From positions 101,213-165,212 of the forward strand of contig NZ_BOON01000001.1 of the NCBI RefSeq assembly GCF_016863255.1: a DNA stretch of 64,000 bases, written 5' to 3'. The notes below the pieces were generated by a model. The model did no database searches, was not told where the DNA came from, and saw only the letters and a list, made by a program, of their open reading frames with translations. Source of the DNA: Planosporangium mesophilum (GTDB lineage Bacteria > Actinomycetota > Actinomycetes > Mycobacteriales > Micromonosporaceae). The position numbers and the translations under genes were made by a program. Of the stretch, positions 9,257-18,523 are shown in pieces. The first letter of the stretch is position 1. Each line of letters opens with the position of its first letter.

Positions 9257-10486
9257 GGGGGAGGTCGGCTCGAGGAGGCCCACGCACTCCACGTGCTGGG
9301 TCATCGGGAAGGCGTCGAACGCCCGTAGCGCGGTGAGCCGGTACGCCCGGTCGGCGAACGTCGCCACGTCCCGGGCGAACGCGGCCGGGTCGCAGGAGAC
9401 GTACGCGATCGCGCGCGGCTTGCGGTCCGTCACCGACTCGACCACCTCCCGGCCGACCCCGGCGCGCGGCGGGTCGAGCACCACGAGGTCCACCGAGCGC
9501 CAGCGCGGGTTGGCGATCACCGCGGCGACGTCGCCCGGCGCGACGTGCACCTGCGGCAGGTCGGCCAGGTTCTTGCGGGCGGCGGTCACCCCACGCGGGT
9601 CGGACTCCACGATGGTCACCCGCCCCTTCGGGCCCAGTACGGGCGCCAGCGCCGCGGCGAAGAGGCCGGCTCCGCCGTACAGGTCCCAGGCCCGCTCCCC
9701 CGGCTGCGGCTTCAGGAAGCCCAGGACGGCCTCGGCCAGGGCATCCGGCGCGGCCGGGTGGACCTGCCAGAAGCCGGTCGCGTCGATCCTCCACTCGCGG
9801 CCGACCGCCCGTTCCCGGACGATGCGCGGCCCGGAGACCAGGCGCACCTGCCGGCCACCGCGCGGCCTGGTGAAGATCGTCAGGTCGCCGCCGGTGGTCG
9901 CCACCACCTCGACGCCTCCCCCGCGTACCGGCCAGGTCCGGTCGGTCACCGGCGCCTCCTGGATGCGTGGGTCGGCGATCAGGCAGCGGTCGATCGGGAT
10001 GATGTCGTGCGAACGGTGCCGGCGGAAGCCCGGCCGGCCCGCGTCGTCCACCGCGTACTGCACCCGCGTCCGCCAGCCGAGCGGCCCATCGGGCAGCGGC
10101 TCCACCCGTACCCGCAGATCTTCGACCTCGAGCTCGGACAGCCCGCCGATCCGGGTCAGAAGCTCACGCACCACCGCGGCCTTGAGCTCGTGCTGAGCGT
10201 CCGGCGTGGCGTGCTGCCAGTCGCAGCCGCCGCAGCGGCCCGGCTTGGCGTACCTGCACGGCTCCTCGACCCGGTCCGGGGATGCCTCCAGCACCTCGAC
10301 CGCGTCGGCGCGCAGGTATCCGCGCCGCCGCTCGGTGACCACGGCCCGGACCCGCTCACCGGGCAGGGCGTGCCGGACGAAGACCACCTGGCCCTCGGGC
10401 AACCGGGCGACGCAGTGCCCGCCCTGCGCGACCGGCCCGACCGTCAGCTCGAGGACGGTCCCGATGTCGATATCCATGGTCGTCAC
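9254..10486 (-). CDS. Class I SAM-dependent RNA (uracil-C5) methyltransferase with TRAM domain
   Basis: 410-residue member of the TrmA/RlmC/RlmD family. An N-terminal TRAM domain (about 8-65) presents RNA. A Cys cluster, CRYAKPGRCGGCDWQ plus a later Cys, resembles the iron-sulfur site of RlmD. The Rossmann methyltransferase domain has WDLYGGAGLFAAAL, and the end carries VVLDPPRAG and the catalytic-Cys segment AIAYVSCDPAAFARD. The exact target (tRNA U54 or a 23S uridine) cannot be decided. Mtb Rv2689c holds this position. The start could be the GTG at 10486 or the ATG three codons later; neither has a good ribosome site. Confidence 0.9.
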   Translation of the reverse strand: MTTMDIDIGTVLELTVGPVAQGGHCVARLPEGQVVFVRHALPGERVRAVVTERRRGYLRADAVEVLEASPDRVEEPCRYAKPGRCGGCDWQHATPDAQHELKAAVVRELLTRIGGLSELEVEDLRVRVEPLPDGPLGWRTRVQYAVDDAGRPGFRRHRSHDIIPIDRCLIADPRIQEAPVTDRTWPVRGGGVEVVATTGGDLTIFTRPRGGRQVRLVSGPRIVRERAVGREWRIDATGFWQVHPAAPDALAEAVLGFLKPQPGERAWDLYGGAGLFAAALAPVLGPKGRVTIVESDPRGVTAARKNLADLPQVHVAPGDVAAVIANPRWRSVDLVVLDPPRAGVGREVVESVTDRKPRAIAYVSCDPAAFARDVATFADRAYRLTALRAFDAFPMTQHVECVGLLEPTSP

Positions 10487-10525
10487 AACTTTCGGGAAAC
10501 TGTGGTCATCCGGGGCCCCGAGGCG

Positions 10526-10544
10526 ACGACTTCCCGGAAGTCGT
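10526..10544. promoter_or_regulatory. Short palindrome between permease and methyltransferase genes
   Basis: ACGACTTCCCGGAAGTCGT is a perfect 19-nt palindrome around a central C, 6 nt beyond the APC permease stop. It could be a small terminator for the permease mRNA or an operator for the methyltransferase gene that starts 40 nt further on. No other evidence separates these options. Confidence 0.35.
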
Positions 10545-10549
10545 GCCGT

Positions 10550-12607
10550 TCATGTCCCGACGAACTCGTCGTCCGGGCGGGGCGTCTCCTCGCTGCCCGG
10601 TCGCGGGCCGCGCTGCGGGGTACGCCACTGGCTCTGCGCCATCCGCTCGAGGTTCTTGCCCTCGGTGGAGCTGAGCTGCCACGGCACGCTGACGACCATC
10701 ACACCGGGCTCGAACAGCAGCCGGGTCTTGATCCGCAGGGCGCTCTGGTTGTGCAGCAGGTTCTCCCACCAGCGGCCGACCACGTACTCCGGGATGAAGA
10801 CGGTCACCACGTCGCGCGGCGACTCCCGGCGCATCGACTTCACGAAATCGATGATCGGATTGGTGATCTCCCGGTACGGGGAGTCCACGACCGTCAGCGG
10901 CACGCTCAGCTCGCGCCGCTCCCACTCCGCCTGGATCGCCCGGGTGTCGTTGTCGTCCACGTTGACCGTCACCGCGGTGAGCGAGTCGGGCCGGGTCGCC
11001 TGGGCGTACGCGAGCGCCCGCAGCGTCGGCTGGTGGACCTTGCTGACCAGGACCACGGCGTGGTTACGCGAGGGCAGGACCGGCTTGTCCTCCGACGGCT
11101 CCAGCTCGCGGGCCACCTGGTCGTAGTGCCGGCGGATGGCCAGCATCAGCAGGTAGATCACCGCCATCGCGGCGATCGAGATCCACGCGCCCTTGGTGAA
11201 CTTGGTGACCAGCACGAGGACCAGCACGAACCCGGTCATGCACAGGCCGAAGACGTTGATGGCGCGGGAGCGGATCATGCGTCGGCGGGCCGCCGGGTCG
11301 CGCTCGACCCGCAGCAGCCGGTTCCAGTGCCGCACCATGCCGCTCTGCGAGAGCGTGAACGACACGAACACCCCGACGATGTACAGCTGGATCAGCCGCG
11401 TCGTCTCGGCGTGGAAGGCCAGGATCAGGACGATCGCGGAGGCGGCCAGGAACATGATTCCGTTGCTGAACGCCAGCCGGTCGCCCCGCGTGTGCAACTG
11501 CCGGGGCAGGTAGCGGTCCTGGGCCAGGATCGAGCCGAGCACCGGGAAGCCGTTGAAGGCCGTGTTGGCCGCGAGCACCAGGATCAGCGCGGTGGTGGCG
11601 ATGACGAACCAGAAGCCGGGCGCGAAGTGGTCGAACACCGTTCCGGCGAGCTGGGCGGTCACCGTCTGCTGCACGTAGTCCACGGGCGCGGAGACGATCT
11701 GCAGGTCGGCCGCGGCGCAGCCGGGCTTGATCTTGTCGCACTCGACGAACTGGATGCCGGTGAGGCGCGACAGCGCGATGATGCCGACCAGCATGCCGAT
11801 CGCGACCGTACCGAGCATCAGCAGCGTCGTCGCGGCGTTGCGGCTCTTGGGCGGCTTGAACGCGGGCACTCCGTTGGAGATCGCCTCCACGCCGGTCAGC
11901 GCGGCGCAGCCGGAGGAGAACGCGCGCACCAGCAGGAACACCATCGCGAAGCCGGCGACGGAGTGCTCGGCCTTCACGGTGATGCCGGCGCTCTCGGCCC
12001 GCACCGGATCGCCGAGCACGAAGTAGCGGAACAGTCCCCACACGACCATGCCGATGATCGCGATCATGAACGCGTACGTGGGGATGGCGAACGCGGTGCC
12101 CGCCTCGCGGACACCGCGCAGGTTCAGCGCGGTCAGCACCAGCACGGTCACCACCGCGACCAGGGGCGCGTGCTCGGCCACCCAGGGCACCGCCGACCCT
12201 AAGTTCTGCACCCCCGAGGAGACCGACACCGCCACGGTCAGCACGTAGTCCACCATCAGCGCGCTCGCCACGCCGAGGCCGTACTTCGGGCCCAGGTTCA
12301 CGCCGGCGACCTCGTAGTCACCGCCCCCCGACGGGTAGGCGTGCACGTTCTGCCGGTAGCTGGCGACGACCGTGAGCATGACGACGACGACGCCGAGCGC
12401 GATCCACGGCGAGAAGATGAACGCCGATGCGCCCGCGACCGACAGGGTCAGCAGGATCTCGTCGGGCGCGTACGCCACCGACGACAGCGCGTCGGAGGCG
12501 AACACCGGAAGCGCGATCCGCTTCGGCAGCAGGGTGTGCTGCAACCGGTCGGACCGGAACGGCCGGCCGACGAGGAGCCGCTTCAGCAAGGAGGTGGAAC
12601 TGGCCAC
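10550..12607 (-). CDS. APC-superfamily permease, KimA-like potassium transporter
   Basis: 685-residue integral membrane protein. The N-terminus (LLVGRPFRSDRL, then LPVFASDALSSVAYAPDEIL) and the motif SYRQNVHAYPSGGGDYEVA match the Bacillus KimA/YdaO pattern. About 12 spans are followed by a cytosolic domain of about 200 residues (from about 485), as in KimA. KimA proteins import K+ with protons. The divergent pair of RCK genes beside it supports a potassium role. GTG at 12607 is chosen since the family homology starts at this point (ASSTSLLKRLL) and AGGAGG-like signals do not favour a longer form. Mtb Rv2690c is the positional equivalent. Confidence 0.85.
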   Translation of the reverse strand: MASSTSLLKRLLVGRPFRSDRLQHTLLPKRIALPVFASDALSSVAYAPDEILLTLSVAGASAFIFSPWIALGVVVVMLTVVASYRQNVHAYPSGGGDYEVAGVNLGPKYGLGVASALMVDYVLTVAVSVSSGVQNLGSAVPWVAEHAPLVAVVTVLVLTALNLRGVREAGTAFAIPTYAFMIAIIGMVVWGLFRYFVLGDPVRAESAGITVKAEHSVAGFAMVFLLVRAFSSGCAALTGVEAISNGVPAFKPPKSRNAATTLLMLGTVAIGMLVGIIALSRLTGIQFVECDKIKPGCAAADLQIVSAPVDYVQQTVTAQLAGTVFDHFAPGFWFVIATTALILVLAANTAFNGFPVLGSILAQDRYLPRQLHTRGDRLAFSNGIMFLAASAIVLILAFHAETTRLIQLYIVGVFVSFTLSQSGMVRHWNRLLRVERDPAARRRMIRSRAINVFGLCMTGFVLVLVLVTKFTKGAWISIAAMAVIYLLMLAIRRHYDQVARELEPSEDKPVLPSRNHAVVLVSKVHQPTLRALAYAQATRPDSLTAVTVNVDDNDTRAIQAEWERRELSVPLTVVDSPYREITNPIIDFVKSMRRESPRDVVTVFIPEYVVGRWWENLLHNQSALRIKTRLLFEPGVMVVSVPWQLSSTEGKNLERMAQSQWRTPQRGPRPGSEETPRPDDEFVGT

Positions 12608-12757
12608 GGCAGCAAGAGTAGCCACGCACGCGCATAGCAGGGCCGGGGTGGGTGATCTCCACCCCCTTCGGGTACGGGGTGTACCGTCCCGCATCGCCGG
12701 TGAGCGTGCCCATGCCATGCTCGCAGCACAACGCACCAGGGAGTCCGGAGGGCCAGC

Positions 12758-13426
12758 GTGCACATCGTGATCATGGGCTGCGGCCGCGTCGGTTCGACGC
12801 TGGCGCTGAGCCTGGAGGCCCGGGGGCATTCGGTGGCGGTCGTCGACCGCAACGGGGAGTCGTTCCGGCGGCTCGGGCCGGACTTCACCGGCCTGACCGT
12901 CACCGGGGAGGGCTTCGACCGCCAGGTGTTGAGCGCCGCGGGCATCGAGCGCGCCGACGGCTTCGCCGCCGTGTCCTCAGGCGACAACTCCAACATCATC
13001 TCAGCCCGGGTGGCCCGGGAGACCTTCGGCGTCCAGCGGGTCGTCGCCCGGATCTACGACCCGAAGCGCGCCGAGGTGTACGAGCGGCTCGGCATCCCCA
13101 CCGTCGCGACGGTGCGCTGGACCGCCGACCGGATGCTGCGCCAACTCGTCCAGGACAGCGCCGCCGAACTGTGGCGCGACCCGACCAGCTCGGTCGTGAT
13201 CGTGGAGGTACCGGTGCACACCGGGTGGGTCGGTCGGCCGCTGCGCGCCCTGGAGGAGGCCAGCGGCGCGCGGGTGGCGTACCTGATGCGCTTCGGGGTC
13301 GGCACCCTCCCGACGTCCTCCACCGTGATCCAGGACGGCGACCAGGTGTACATGCTGGTCACCGACGACATGGCGGCGGGCGTGACGAAGGTGACGGGCA
13401 GCGCGCCGGAAGGGGCACAGTCATGA
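12758..13426 (+). CDS. ceoB: TrkA-type potassium uptake regulatory subunit (first of pair)
   Basis: 222 residues: an RCK N-terminal Rossmann domain with the NAD motif GCGRVGS at 8-14 and the acidic end of strand 2 (VVDRNGES), then an RCK C-terminal domain from about 135. Such subunits gate K+ transporters in response to NAD(H) or nucleotides. The GTG at 12758 is followed by the second RCK gene with a 4-nt overlap, and the KimA-like permease is divergent. The order equals Rv2690c-Rv2691-Rv2692 in Mtb. A cognate TrkH/TrkG channel is not in the window. Confidence 0.92.
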   Translation: MHIVIMGCGRVGSTLALSLEARGHSVAVVDRNGESFRRLGPDFTGLTVTGEGFDRQVLSAAGIERADGFAAVSSGDNSNIISARVARETFGVQRVVARIYDPKRAEVYERLGIPTVATVRWTADRMLRQLVQDSAAELWRDPTSSVVIVEVPVHTGWVGRPLRALEEASGARVAYLMRFGVGTLPTSSTVIQDGDQVYMLVTDDMAAGVTKVTGSAPEGAQS

Positions 13427-14115
13427 AGGTCGCGATCGCCGGAGCCGGCAACGTCGGCCGCTCCATCGCGCAGGAGCTCATCGACAACGGCCACCAGGTC
13501 ATGCTGATCGAGCGGGAGCCGGCGCGCCTGATGCCGTCGCGGGTACCCGCCGCCGAGTGGGTGCTCGCCGACGCCTGCGAGGTGTCCAGCCTCCAGCAGG
13601 CCGACCTGGCCAACTGCGATGTCGTGGTGGCGGCCACCGGCGACGACAAGGCCAACCTCGTCGTCTCGCTGCTGGCCAAGACCGAGTTCGCGGTGCCCCG
13701 GGTGGTGGCCCGGGTCAACCGCGCCGAGAACGAGTGGCTCTTCACCGAGCAGTGGGGCGTGGACGTCTCGGTGAGCAAGCCGCGCATGATGGCCGCCCTG
13801 GTCGAGGAGGCGGTGACGGTCGGCGACCTGGTCCGCATCATGACCTTCCGCCAGGGCGCGGCCAACCTCGTGGAGATCACCCTGCCGTCCACGGCGCCGT
13901 ACGTGGGTCACCCGGTACGCGAGGTGCCGCTCCCCCGCGACTCGGCGCTGGTGGCGATCCTGCGCGGCAAGCGGGTCCTCGTGCCCAGCCAGGACGACCC
14001 GCTGGAGGCCGGCGACGAGCTGGTCTTCGTGTGCACCGCCGAGGCCGAGGACGAGGTACGGGCGGTGGTCCTCGGACCCGACACGGCCGCGCGCCACCGG
14101 TCCGGAGGCGCGTGA
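13423..14115 (+). CDS. ceoC: TrkA-type potassium uptake regulatory subunit (second of pair)
   Basis: 230 residues, with the RCK N-domain NAD motif GAGNVGRS and acidic LIEREPAR, and a C-terminal RCK_C domain (VEITLPSTAPYVGHPVREVPLP). It starts at an ATG overlapping the ceoB stop (ATGA), so the two subunits are made together and probably assemble as a hetero-oligomer. The role is cytosolic control of K+ uptake. Longer frames reaching back through ceoB are out-of-frame shadows. Confidence 0.92.
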   Translation: MKVAIAGAGNVGRSIAQELIDNGHQVMLIEREPARLMPSRVPAAEWVLADACEVSSLQQADLANCDVVVAATGDDKANLVVSLLAKTEFAVPRVVARVNRAENEWLFTEQWGVDVSVSKPRMMAALVEEAVTVGDLVRIMTFRQGAANLVEITLPSTAPYVGHPVREVPLPRDSALVAILRGKRVLVPSQDDPLEAGDELVFVCTAEAEDEVRAVVLGPDTAARHRSGGA

Positions 14116-14122
14116 CGAACCG

Positions 14123-14791
14123 TCAGTTCGCCGGCTCGGGCGTGGTGCGCATGACCCGGCGCACCGAGTACACCGTGAGCACCAGCAGCAGGGCGTACGG
14201 CGGGTAGCCCAGGACCAGCCGGGCGATGCCGAGGGCGTTGTCCCGGTTGGCCAGGTAGAGCGAGCTCAGCACGGTCACCTTGATGACGTAGACGGCGGCC
14301 CAGAGCACCGTGAGCCGGCCGAACAGGCGCAGCAGCCGGGGCTCGGTGCGCCACCGCTCGGAGCCGCCGGCGAAGGTGACCGACCACACCCAGCCGACCA
14401 GGGGTCGGCGCACCACGACCGACGCGATCAGCGCCGCCGCGTACCCGAGCGTGTACAGGATCGTGGGCAGGTGGAAGTCCTTGGCCTGCCCGGTCCTGGA
14501 CGCGAGGAACGCGCCCAACCCGATGCCGAACAGCCCGTTGAGGGCGTGCCGGATCGGCTCCCGGCGCGACAACCGCCAGCCGGCGATCCCCAGCCCGATG
14601 AGGACCGAGATGATCAGCGCCGGCCGCAGCGCCCACACGATGTTGGTGACGACGAAGACCGCGACCGGGACGCTCGACTCCACCAGCCCCCGGACCCCGC
14701 CGAGCTGCTCGGCGATCTGCTCCGAGAACGACGGGACAGGCGCCTCCTCGTCCTCGCCGGTCCTCGTCTGCTCGACGCCGGGGTTCGTCAT
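14123..14791 (-). CDS. DUF3159 membrane protein
   Basis: 222 residues with about six hydrophobic spans (for example VPVAVFVVTNIVWALRPALIISVLIG and ILYTLGYAAALIASVVV). It matches the actinobacterial DUF3159 family, and the Mtb counterpart is Rv2693c. Its ATG overlaps the stop of the OB-fold gene by 4 nt, so they form an operon. Function unknown; conservation beside the potassium genes suggests, but does not prove, an ion-related envelope role. Confidence 0.85.
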   Translation of the reverse strand: MTNPGVEQTRTGEDEEAPVPSFSEQIAEQLGGVRGLVESSVPVAVFVVTNIVWALRPALIISVLIGLGIAGWRLSRREPIRHALNGLFGIGLGAFLASRTGQAKDFHLPTILYTLGYAAALIASVVVRRPLVGWVWSVTFAGGSERWRTEPRLLRLFGRLTVLWAAVYVIKVTVLSSLYLANRDNALGIARLVLGYPPYALLLVLTVYSVRRVMRTTPEPAN

Positions 14792-15171
14792 GGTCTGGGA
14801 GCTTCCAGTTCGTAGTACGGGTTGTAGATGACCTTCCGGTCGTCGCGGAACGCGATGCGCCCGCGAGCCGTGACCGACCGGCCGGGCTCGATCCCGGCGA
14901 TGCGCCGGCGGCCCAGCCAGACCAACCGGATCAGGTCGCTGCCGTCGTACAGGTCGGCCTCCAGGGTCGGCAGGTTGGTCCGCGGCGTGTAGACCACGGT
15001 ACGCAGCCGGCCGGTGATGGTGACCAGCTGTCCCCTGCGCACGTCACAGGCCGGGGTACAGCCCGACTCCGCGGCGTCCCGCTGCAGATCCTCGGCGTCC
15101 AGCTCTTCGGGGCTGGCGAACAGCCGGCGCATGAACCGCCGTACCGGTGAGGGCCGTTCCTCAATGGCCAT
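14788..15171 (-). CDS. OB-fold nucleic-acid-binding protein
   Basis: 127 residues. An N-terminal stretch (RRFMRRLFASPEELDAEDLQRDA) is followed by an OB-fold (about 45-120: GQLVTITGRLRTVV, DLYDGSDLIRLVWLGRRRIAGIEPGRSVTARGR split over several strands), similar to the anticodon-binding OB domain annotated in Rv2694c. The ATG at 15171 is chosen because upstream in-frame sequence does not resemble the family. It is coupled to DUF3159 downstream. Binding partner unknown. Confidence 0.85.
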   Translation of the reverse strand: MAIEERPSPVRRFMRRLFASPEELDAEDLQRDAAESGCTPACDVRRGQLVTITGRLRTVVYTPRTNLPTLEADLYDGSDLIRLVWLGRRRIAGIEPGRSVTARGRIAFRDDRKVIYNPYYELEAPRP

Positions 15172-15233
15172 GGCCTCGCTGTCACCCTCCTCGGTGGGCA
15201 ACGTCCCCGCCCCCGCAATCATGACCCGGCGGG

Positions 15234-16022
15234 TCAAGCCCGGCCCCGGGGACGGGGGGACGGCTTGGACCGCCGCGGCGACGGGGCGGCCGGCCGAGCG
15301 CCTGCCGGCTCCACCCCGACCGGGTCCGCGGTCTCCAGAGACGCGTCGGCGGTGTCGTCGGCGTGCCGCCCCTGCTCGGCCATCTCGCGCGGCAGTCGCA
15401 GCGGCAGCGGCTCGCGGACCGGCATCGCCTCGTTGCCCCGGTCGACGACCAGCCCGTCCAGGCACTCGGCCAGCGGACCGGCCTGCTCGGGGTCGACGGC
15501 CGCCGCGCCTTGGTAGACACCGCGGACCATCCACCGCGGCCCGTCGACCCCGACGAACCGGATGTCGGTGAAGCCCTCCGGGGTACGCACGCGCGAGCGC
15601 AGCTCGACCCCGTACCGGCCGTCGACCTCCTCGGCGGCGACCCCGTCGTTGAACAGCTGCTTGCGGATCTCTTCGCGGACCTCGTCCCAGATGCCCTCGG
15701 AACGCGGAGCCGCGAACACCCCGAGCTGCAGCGCGCTCTCGCCGGCCACCAGGATGACCTGCTGGATCTGCCCCTCGGGGTCGGCCTGCACCCGCAGCTC
15801 GACGCCCGGTACCGCGGGGATCCACATGCTGCCCAGGTCGAGGCGCTCGACGCCGGCCGGCGCTTCGGTCACGTCGTACGGGCCGCTGGTGGGCGACTGC
15901 GACGCCTCGTCGACGGGTCGCGACCCGTCGTAGGCCCGCTCGGTGCCGGGCCGCCGGGTGCCTCGTGCGTCGTCCACCCGGTGGTGGCGACCACCGCCCC
16001 CGCGCCTCCGCGAGAAGATCAC
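15234..16022 (-). CDS. DUF3710 protein
   Basis: 262 residues: a basic, Gly/Arg-rich N-terminus ([15 protein letters not shown]), then the DUF3710 domain (about 55-215, with [22 protein letters not shown] and [12 protein letters not shown]), and a basic Pro-rich tail. It is actinobacteria-specific with no known function. The GTG start overlaps the dut stop by 4 nt (GTGA), so dut and this gene are coupled as in Mtb Rv2697c-Rv2696c. Confidence 0.9.
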   Translation of the reverse strand: MIFSRRRGGGGRHHRVDDARGTRRPGTERAYDGSRPVDEASQSPTSGPYDVTEAPAGVERLDLGSMWIPAVPGVELRVQADPEGQIQQVILVAGESALQLGVFAAPRSEGIWDEVREEIRKQLFNDGVAAEEVDGRYGVELRSRVRTPEGFTDIRFVGVDGPRWMVRGVYQGAAAVDPEQAGPLAECLDGLVVDRGNEAMPVREPLPLRLPREMAEQGRHADDTADASLETADPVGVEPAGARPAAPSPRRSKPSPRPRGRA

Positions 16023-16555
16023 TGAACCTCTCCGTTCGTTCTCGACCAGTCTGGCTCGGCGCGTCCGGCGCCGCGCCGCGACCCGGACCGGTCGCCGACC
16101 AGCCCGGCGTGTCCACCGGTCGAACCGTGCCCCCCGACGCCCCGCCCGGACGGCGGTAGCTGGTCGACGACGTGGAAGTGTGCCCGTTCCACCTGCTGGA
16201 CGACAAGTTGGGCGATGCGATCACCCCGGCTTATCTTCGCCGCCGTCCCCCGATCGTGGTTGACCAGGTTCACCAGGATCTCACCGCGGTACCCGGAGTC
16301 GACCGTGCCGGGTGCGTTCAACACGGTCACGCCCAGGCGGGTGGCCAGGCCGGAGCGGGGATGCACGAGCCCCACGTACCCCGGCGGCAGCGCGATCGCG
16401 ATCCCCGTGCGCACCAGCGCCCGGCCTCCCGGAGGCAGCTCCACGTCCTCGGCCGCCACCAGATCCGCCCCGGCGTCGCCCGGGTGGGCGTACGTCGGCA
16501 GCGGCAGGTCCGGATCGAGCCGGCGCAGTGCCACCGGAATCGTCTTGTCTTCCAT
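16019..16555 (-). CDS. dut: dUTP diphosphatase
   Basis: Hydrolyses dUTP to dUMP, keeping uracil out of DNA and feeding dTMP synthesis. The trimeric dUTPase motifs are all present: [38 protein letters not shown] and a C-terminal [12 protein letters not shown]. In that last motif the usual Phe stacking on uracil is replaced by His. The chain continues about 30 residues past motif V with a Gly/Arg-rich tail, giving 178 residues rather than about 150. It is first of the dut-DUF3710 pair and divergent from the DUF3093 gene. Confidence 0.94.
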   Translation of the reverse strand: MEDKTIPVALRRLDPDLPLPTYAHPGDAGADLVAAEDVELPPGGRALVRTGIAIALPPGYVGLVHPRSGLATRLGVTVLNAPGTVDSGYRGEILVNLVNHDRGTAAKISRGDRIAQLVVQQVERAHFHVVDQLPPSGRGVGGHGSTGGHAGLVGDRSGSRRGAGRAEPDWSRTNGEVQ

Positions 16556-16606
16556 GCGCTACATCCTGCCGTGTGAACGTGCCGAACGGCGTCGTACTCT
16601 CGCACC

Positions 16607-17134
16607 GTGGCGGGACAAGCGACTGCACAGACAGGCAACGGCACGGCGAGGAGTCACGCCGAGCGGTTGTGGGTGCCGTGGTGGCTGTGGCTGCCCGCCC
16701 TCGCGTTCGCCGCCCTGCTCGCCGCCGAGGTGTACCTGGGCGCTCCGGGACTCAAGACCTGGATCCCGTACGCCGTCGTGCTGCCCGCCACGGCCGGCGC
16801 GCTGTGGGCGCTGGGGCGGCTGCGGGTCGCCGTGGAGGAGGGCGAGCTGCGCGTCGACGACGCCCGGCTGCCGGCACGGTTCGTGGGCGGGGTCACCGTG
16901 CTGGGCGCGGCGGAGAAGCGGATCCTGCTGGGCACCGCGGCGCACCCGTACGCGTTCGTCGTGCAGCGGCCGTGGATCAAGGGGGCGGTTCAGGTGCACC
17001 TGGACGACCCGGCCGACCCCACCCCGTACTGGGTGGTCAGCTCGCGGCGGCCGGCGGCGCTCGCGGCGACGCTGCTCGCGGCCCGCGCCGCCGGGGAGAG
17101 CGGCACGGCCCACGGCGACATCGCCGGGTCCTGA
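16607..17134 (+). CDS. DUF3093 membrane protein
   Basis: 175 residues with two adjacent membrane spans (LWVPWWLWLPALAFAALLAA and TWIPYAVVLPATAGALWAL) followed by a cytosolic domain with GELRVDDARLPARFV and a conserved PWIKGAV. It matches the actinobacterial DUF3093 family; Mtb Rv2698 is in the same place, divergent from dut. GTG start 51 bp from the dut start. No function is known. Confidence 0.87.
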   Translation: MAGQATAQTGNGTARSHAERLWVPWWLWLPALAFAALLAAEVYLGAPGLKTWIPYAVVLPATAGALWALGRLRVAVEEGELRVDDARLPARFVGGVTVLGAAEKRILLGTAAHPYAFVVQRPWIKGAVQVHLDDPADPTPYWVVSSRRPAALAATLLAARAAGESGTAHGDIAGS

Positions 17135-17145
17135 CACGGCGGCGG

Positions 17146-18099
17146 TTACCTCCCCGCCTCGAGCTCGATCACCGTCGGACCGCGGCGACGCAGGTCGGCC
17201 TGGACGTCGGCGCCCAGCGACCGGGTCGCCCGCTGGTTGAGGTAGCCCGCGACGGCGGCGCCGGTCAGGAATGGGCCGAGCGTGGTCAGGTTGCGCCCGA
17301 GGCGCCGTAACAGCCGATCCCGTAACTCCTTGCGGGCGGCGGTACTGAGGGCGGCGGCAACGCCGCGGCCCTGGGTGAAGGGGTTGACCCCGCGACGGTT
17401 GGCCCACGCCTGCAGCAGGGCGACCGCCCGCTGGGGACCGTTTCCGGGCAGCGGCTTCCGGTACACCTCGTGCAGCTCGCCCAGGAGCTTGATCTCGACC
17501 GCGACGACCGCGACGGTCTCGGCGGCCAGCAACGCCGGCGCCGATAACAGGGTCGGCGTCGCGGCCCATTCGACGGCCGCCACGCCGCCGCTCGCCGCGC
17601 CGATACCGGCGGTCACCCGGGCCGCGTTGCGCACCAGGCGCTCGGCCAGGTCCTCACCGTCCAGGCCGTCGTGGTGCTCGCGCAGGGTGTCCAGGTCGCG
17701 GATCGGGAGGTGCGGTACCGCCTCGGTCACCGCGTCGACGACCCAGCGGACGGCGGTACGGGGGCGCAGCAGATCCTTCACGCCACGTTCGCGGATCTCC
17801 CGGAGCACCACCCGGCCGAGTAGCTTCGACCGCGTACCGCGGTCCAACTCCTCGTCGGTCAGGGCCGCGACGGCGCGGGAGAGATCAAGGGTGTCCGCCT
17901 GGACGGTGTCGTCGACGTTCAGCCTCTCGACAGCGTCCAGGCGGACGGTGTCCACGTCGTTGATGCGTACGGTGTCGGCGTTGTCGACGGGATCGATCGT
18001 GCTGACGTCATCAGCCGGGGGCGTATCCCCCGAACCGGGGCTGCCGGGACTGCCCGCCCCGGGCTCCTTCCCGTCGGACGGCTGATCACCCTTACGCAT
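17146..18099 (-). CDS. Conserved protein with hydrophobic core, possibly EcsC-like
   Basis: 317 residues; family not firmly recognised. An acidic, disordered N-terminus of about 75 residues contains repeated DTVR/DDTV units. A helical region follows (RGVKDLLRPRTAVRWVVDAV), then an amphipathic or membrane-associated stretch (LLSAPALLAAETVAVVAVEIKLLGELHEVY) and a basic C-terminus. The arrangement resembles EcsC-like proteins, but I would not press it. It lies tail-to-tail with DUF3093 (11 bp apart). Confidence 0.6.
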   Translation of the reverse strand: MRKGDQPSDGKEPGAGSPGSPGSGDTPPADDVSTIDPVDNADTVRINDVDTVRLDAVERLNVDDTVQADTLDLSRAVAALTDEELDRGTRSKLLGRVVLREIRERGVKDLLRPRTAVRWVVDAVTEAVPHLPIRDLDTLREHHDGLDGEDLAERLVRNAARVTAGIGAASGGVAAVEWAATPTLLSAPALLAAETVAVVAVEIKLLGELHEVYRKPLPGNGPQRAVALLQAWANRRGVNPFTQGRGVAAALSTAARKELRDRLLRRLGRNLTTLGPFLTGAAVAGYLNQRATRSLGADVQADLRRRGPTVIELEAGR

Positions 18100-18226
18100 G
18101 CTGTCGCCCTCCCTCGCGCCCGCGACCAGCCTGGCCCGCGTCCACGGGATGCCCAGACCGGTCGCCGGATCGGTCGCCGCCTCCTGCCGCTCCTACCCAG
18201 AGCGACAGGAATCTATGCCGCCGGTG

Positions 18227-18523
18227 TCAGGAGCACTCGCGGCAGATCAACTCTCCGTTGCGCTCCGCCGCCAGCTGGCTGCGGTGGTGTACGAGAAAGC
18301 AGCGCGAGCAGCGGAACTCGTCCGCCTGCATCGGCAGCACCTTGACCGTCAGTTCCTCGTCGGCAAGGTCAGCTCCGGGCAACTCGAAGCTCTCCGCAAC
18401 CTCGGCCTCGTCGACGTCGACGGTGGCCGACTGTGCGTCGACGCGTCGCGCCTTGAGCTCCTCCAGGCTGTCCTCGCCGAGGTCGACCTCGTCGCGACGC
18501 GGGGCGTCGTAGTCGGTGGCCAT
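18227..18523 (-). CDS. DUF4193 small zinc-ribbon protein
   Basis: 98 residues. The N-terminus MATDYDAPRRDEVD is the hallmark of DUF4193. An acidic middle is followed by a C-terminal CSRC...CREC pair likely to bind Zn. It is found only in actinobacteria, next to LytR_C and suhB-like genes (Mtb Rv2699c). GGGGAG lies 12 nt upstream of the ATG. Function unknown. Confidence 0.9.
   Translation of the reverse strand: MATDYDAPRRDEVDLGEDSLEELKARRVDAQSATVDVDEAEVAESFELPGADLADEELTVKVLPMQADEFRCSRCFLVHHRSQLAAERNGELICRECS

Noticed and set aside
9545..12202. An 885-codon plus-strand frame across the methyltransferase and permease genes
   Set aside because: It spans two well-supported minus-strand genes and their gap; composition is typical of antisense frames in GC-rich DNA.
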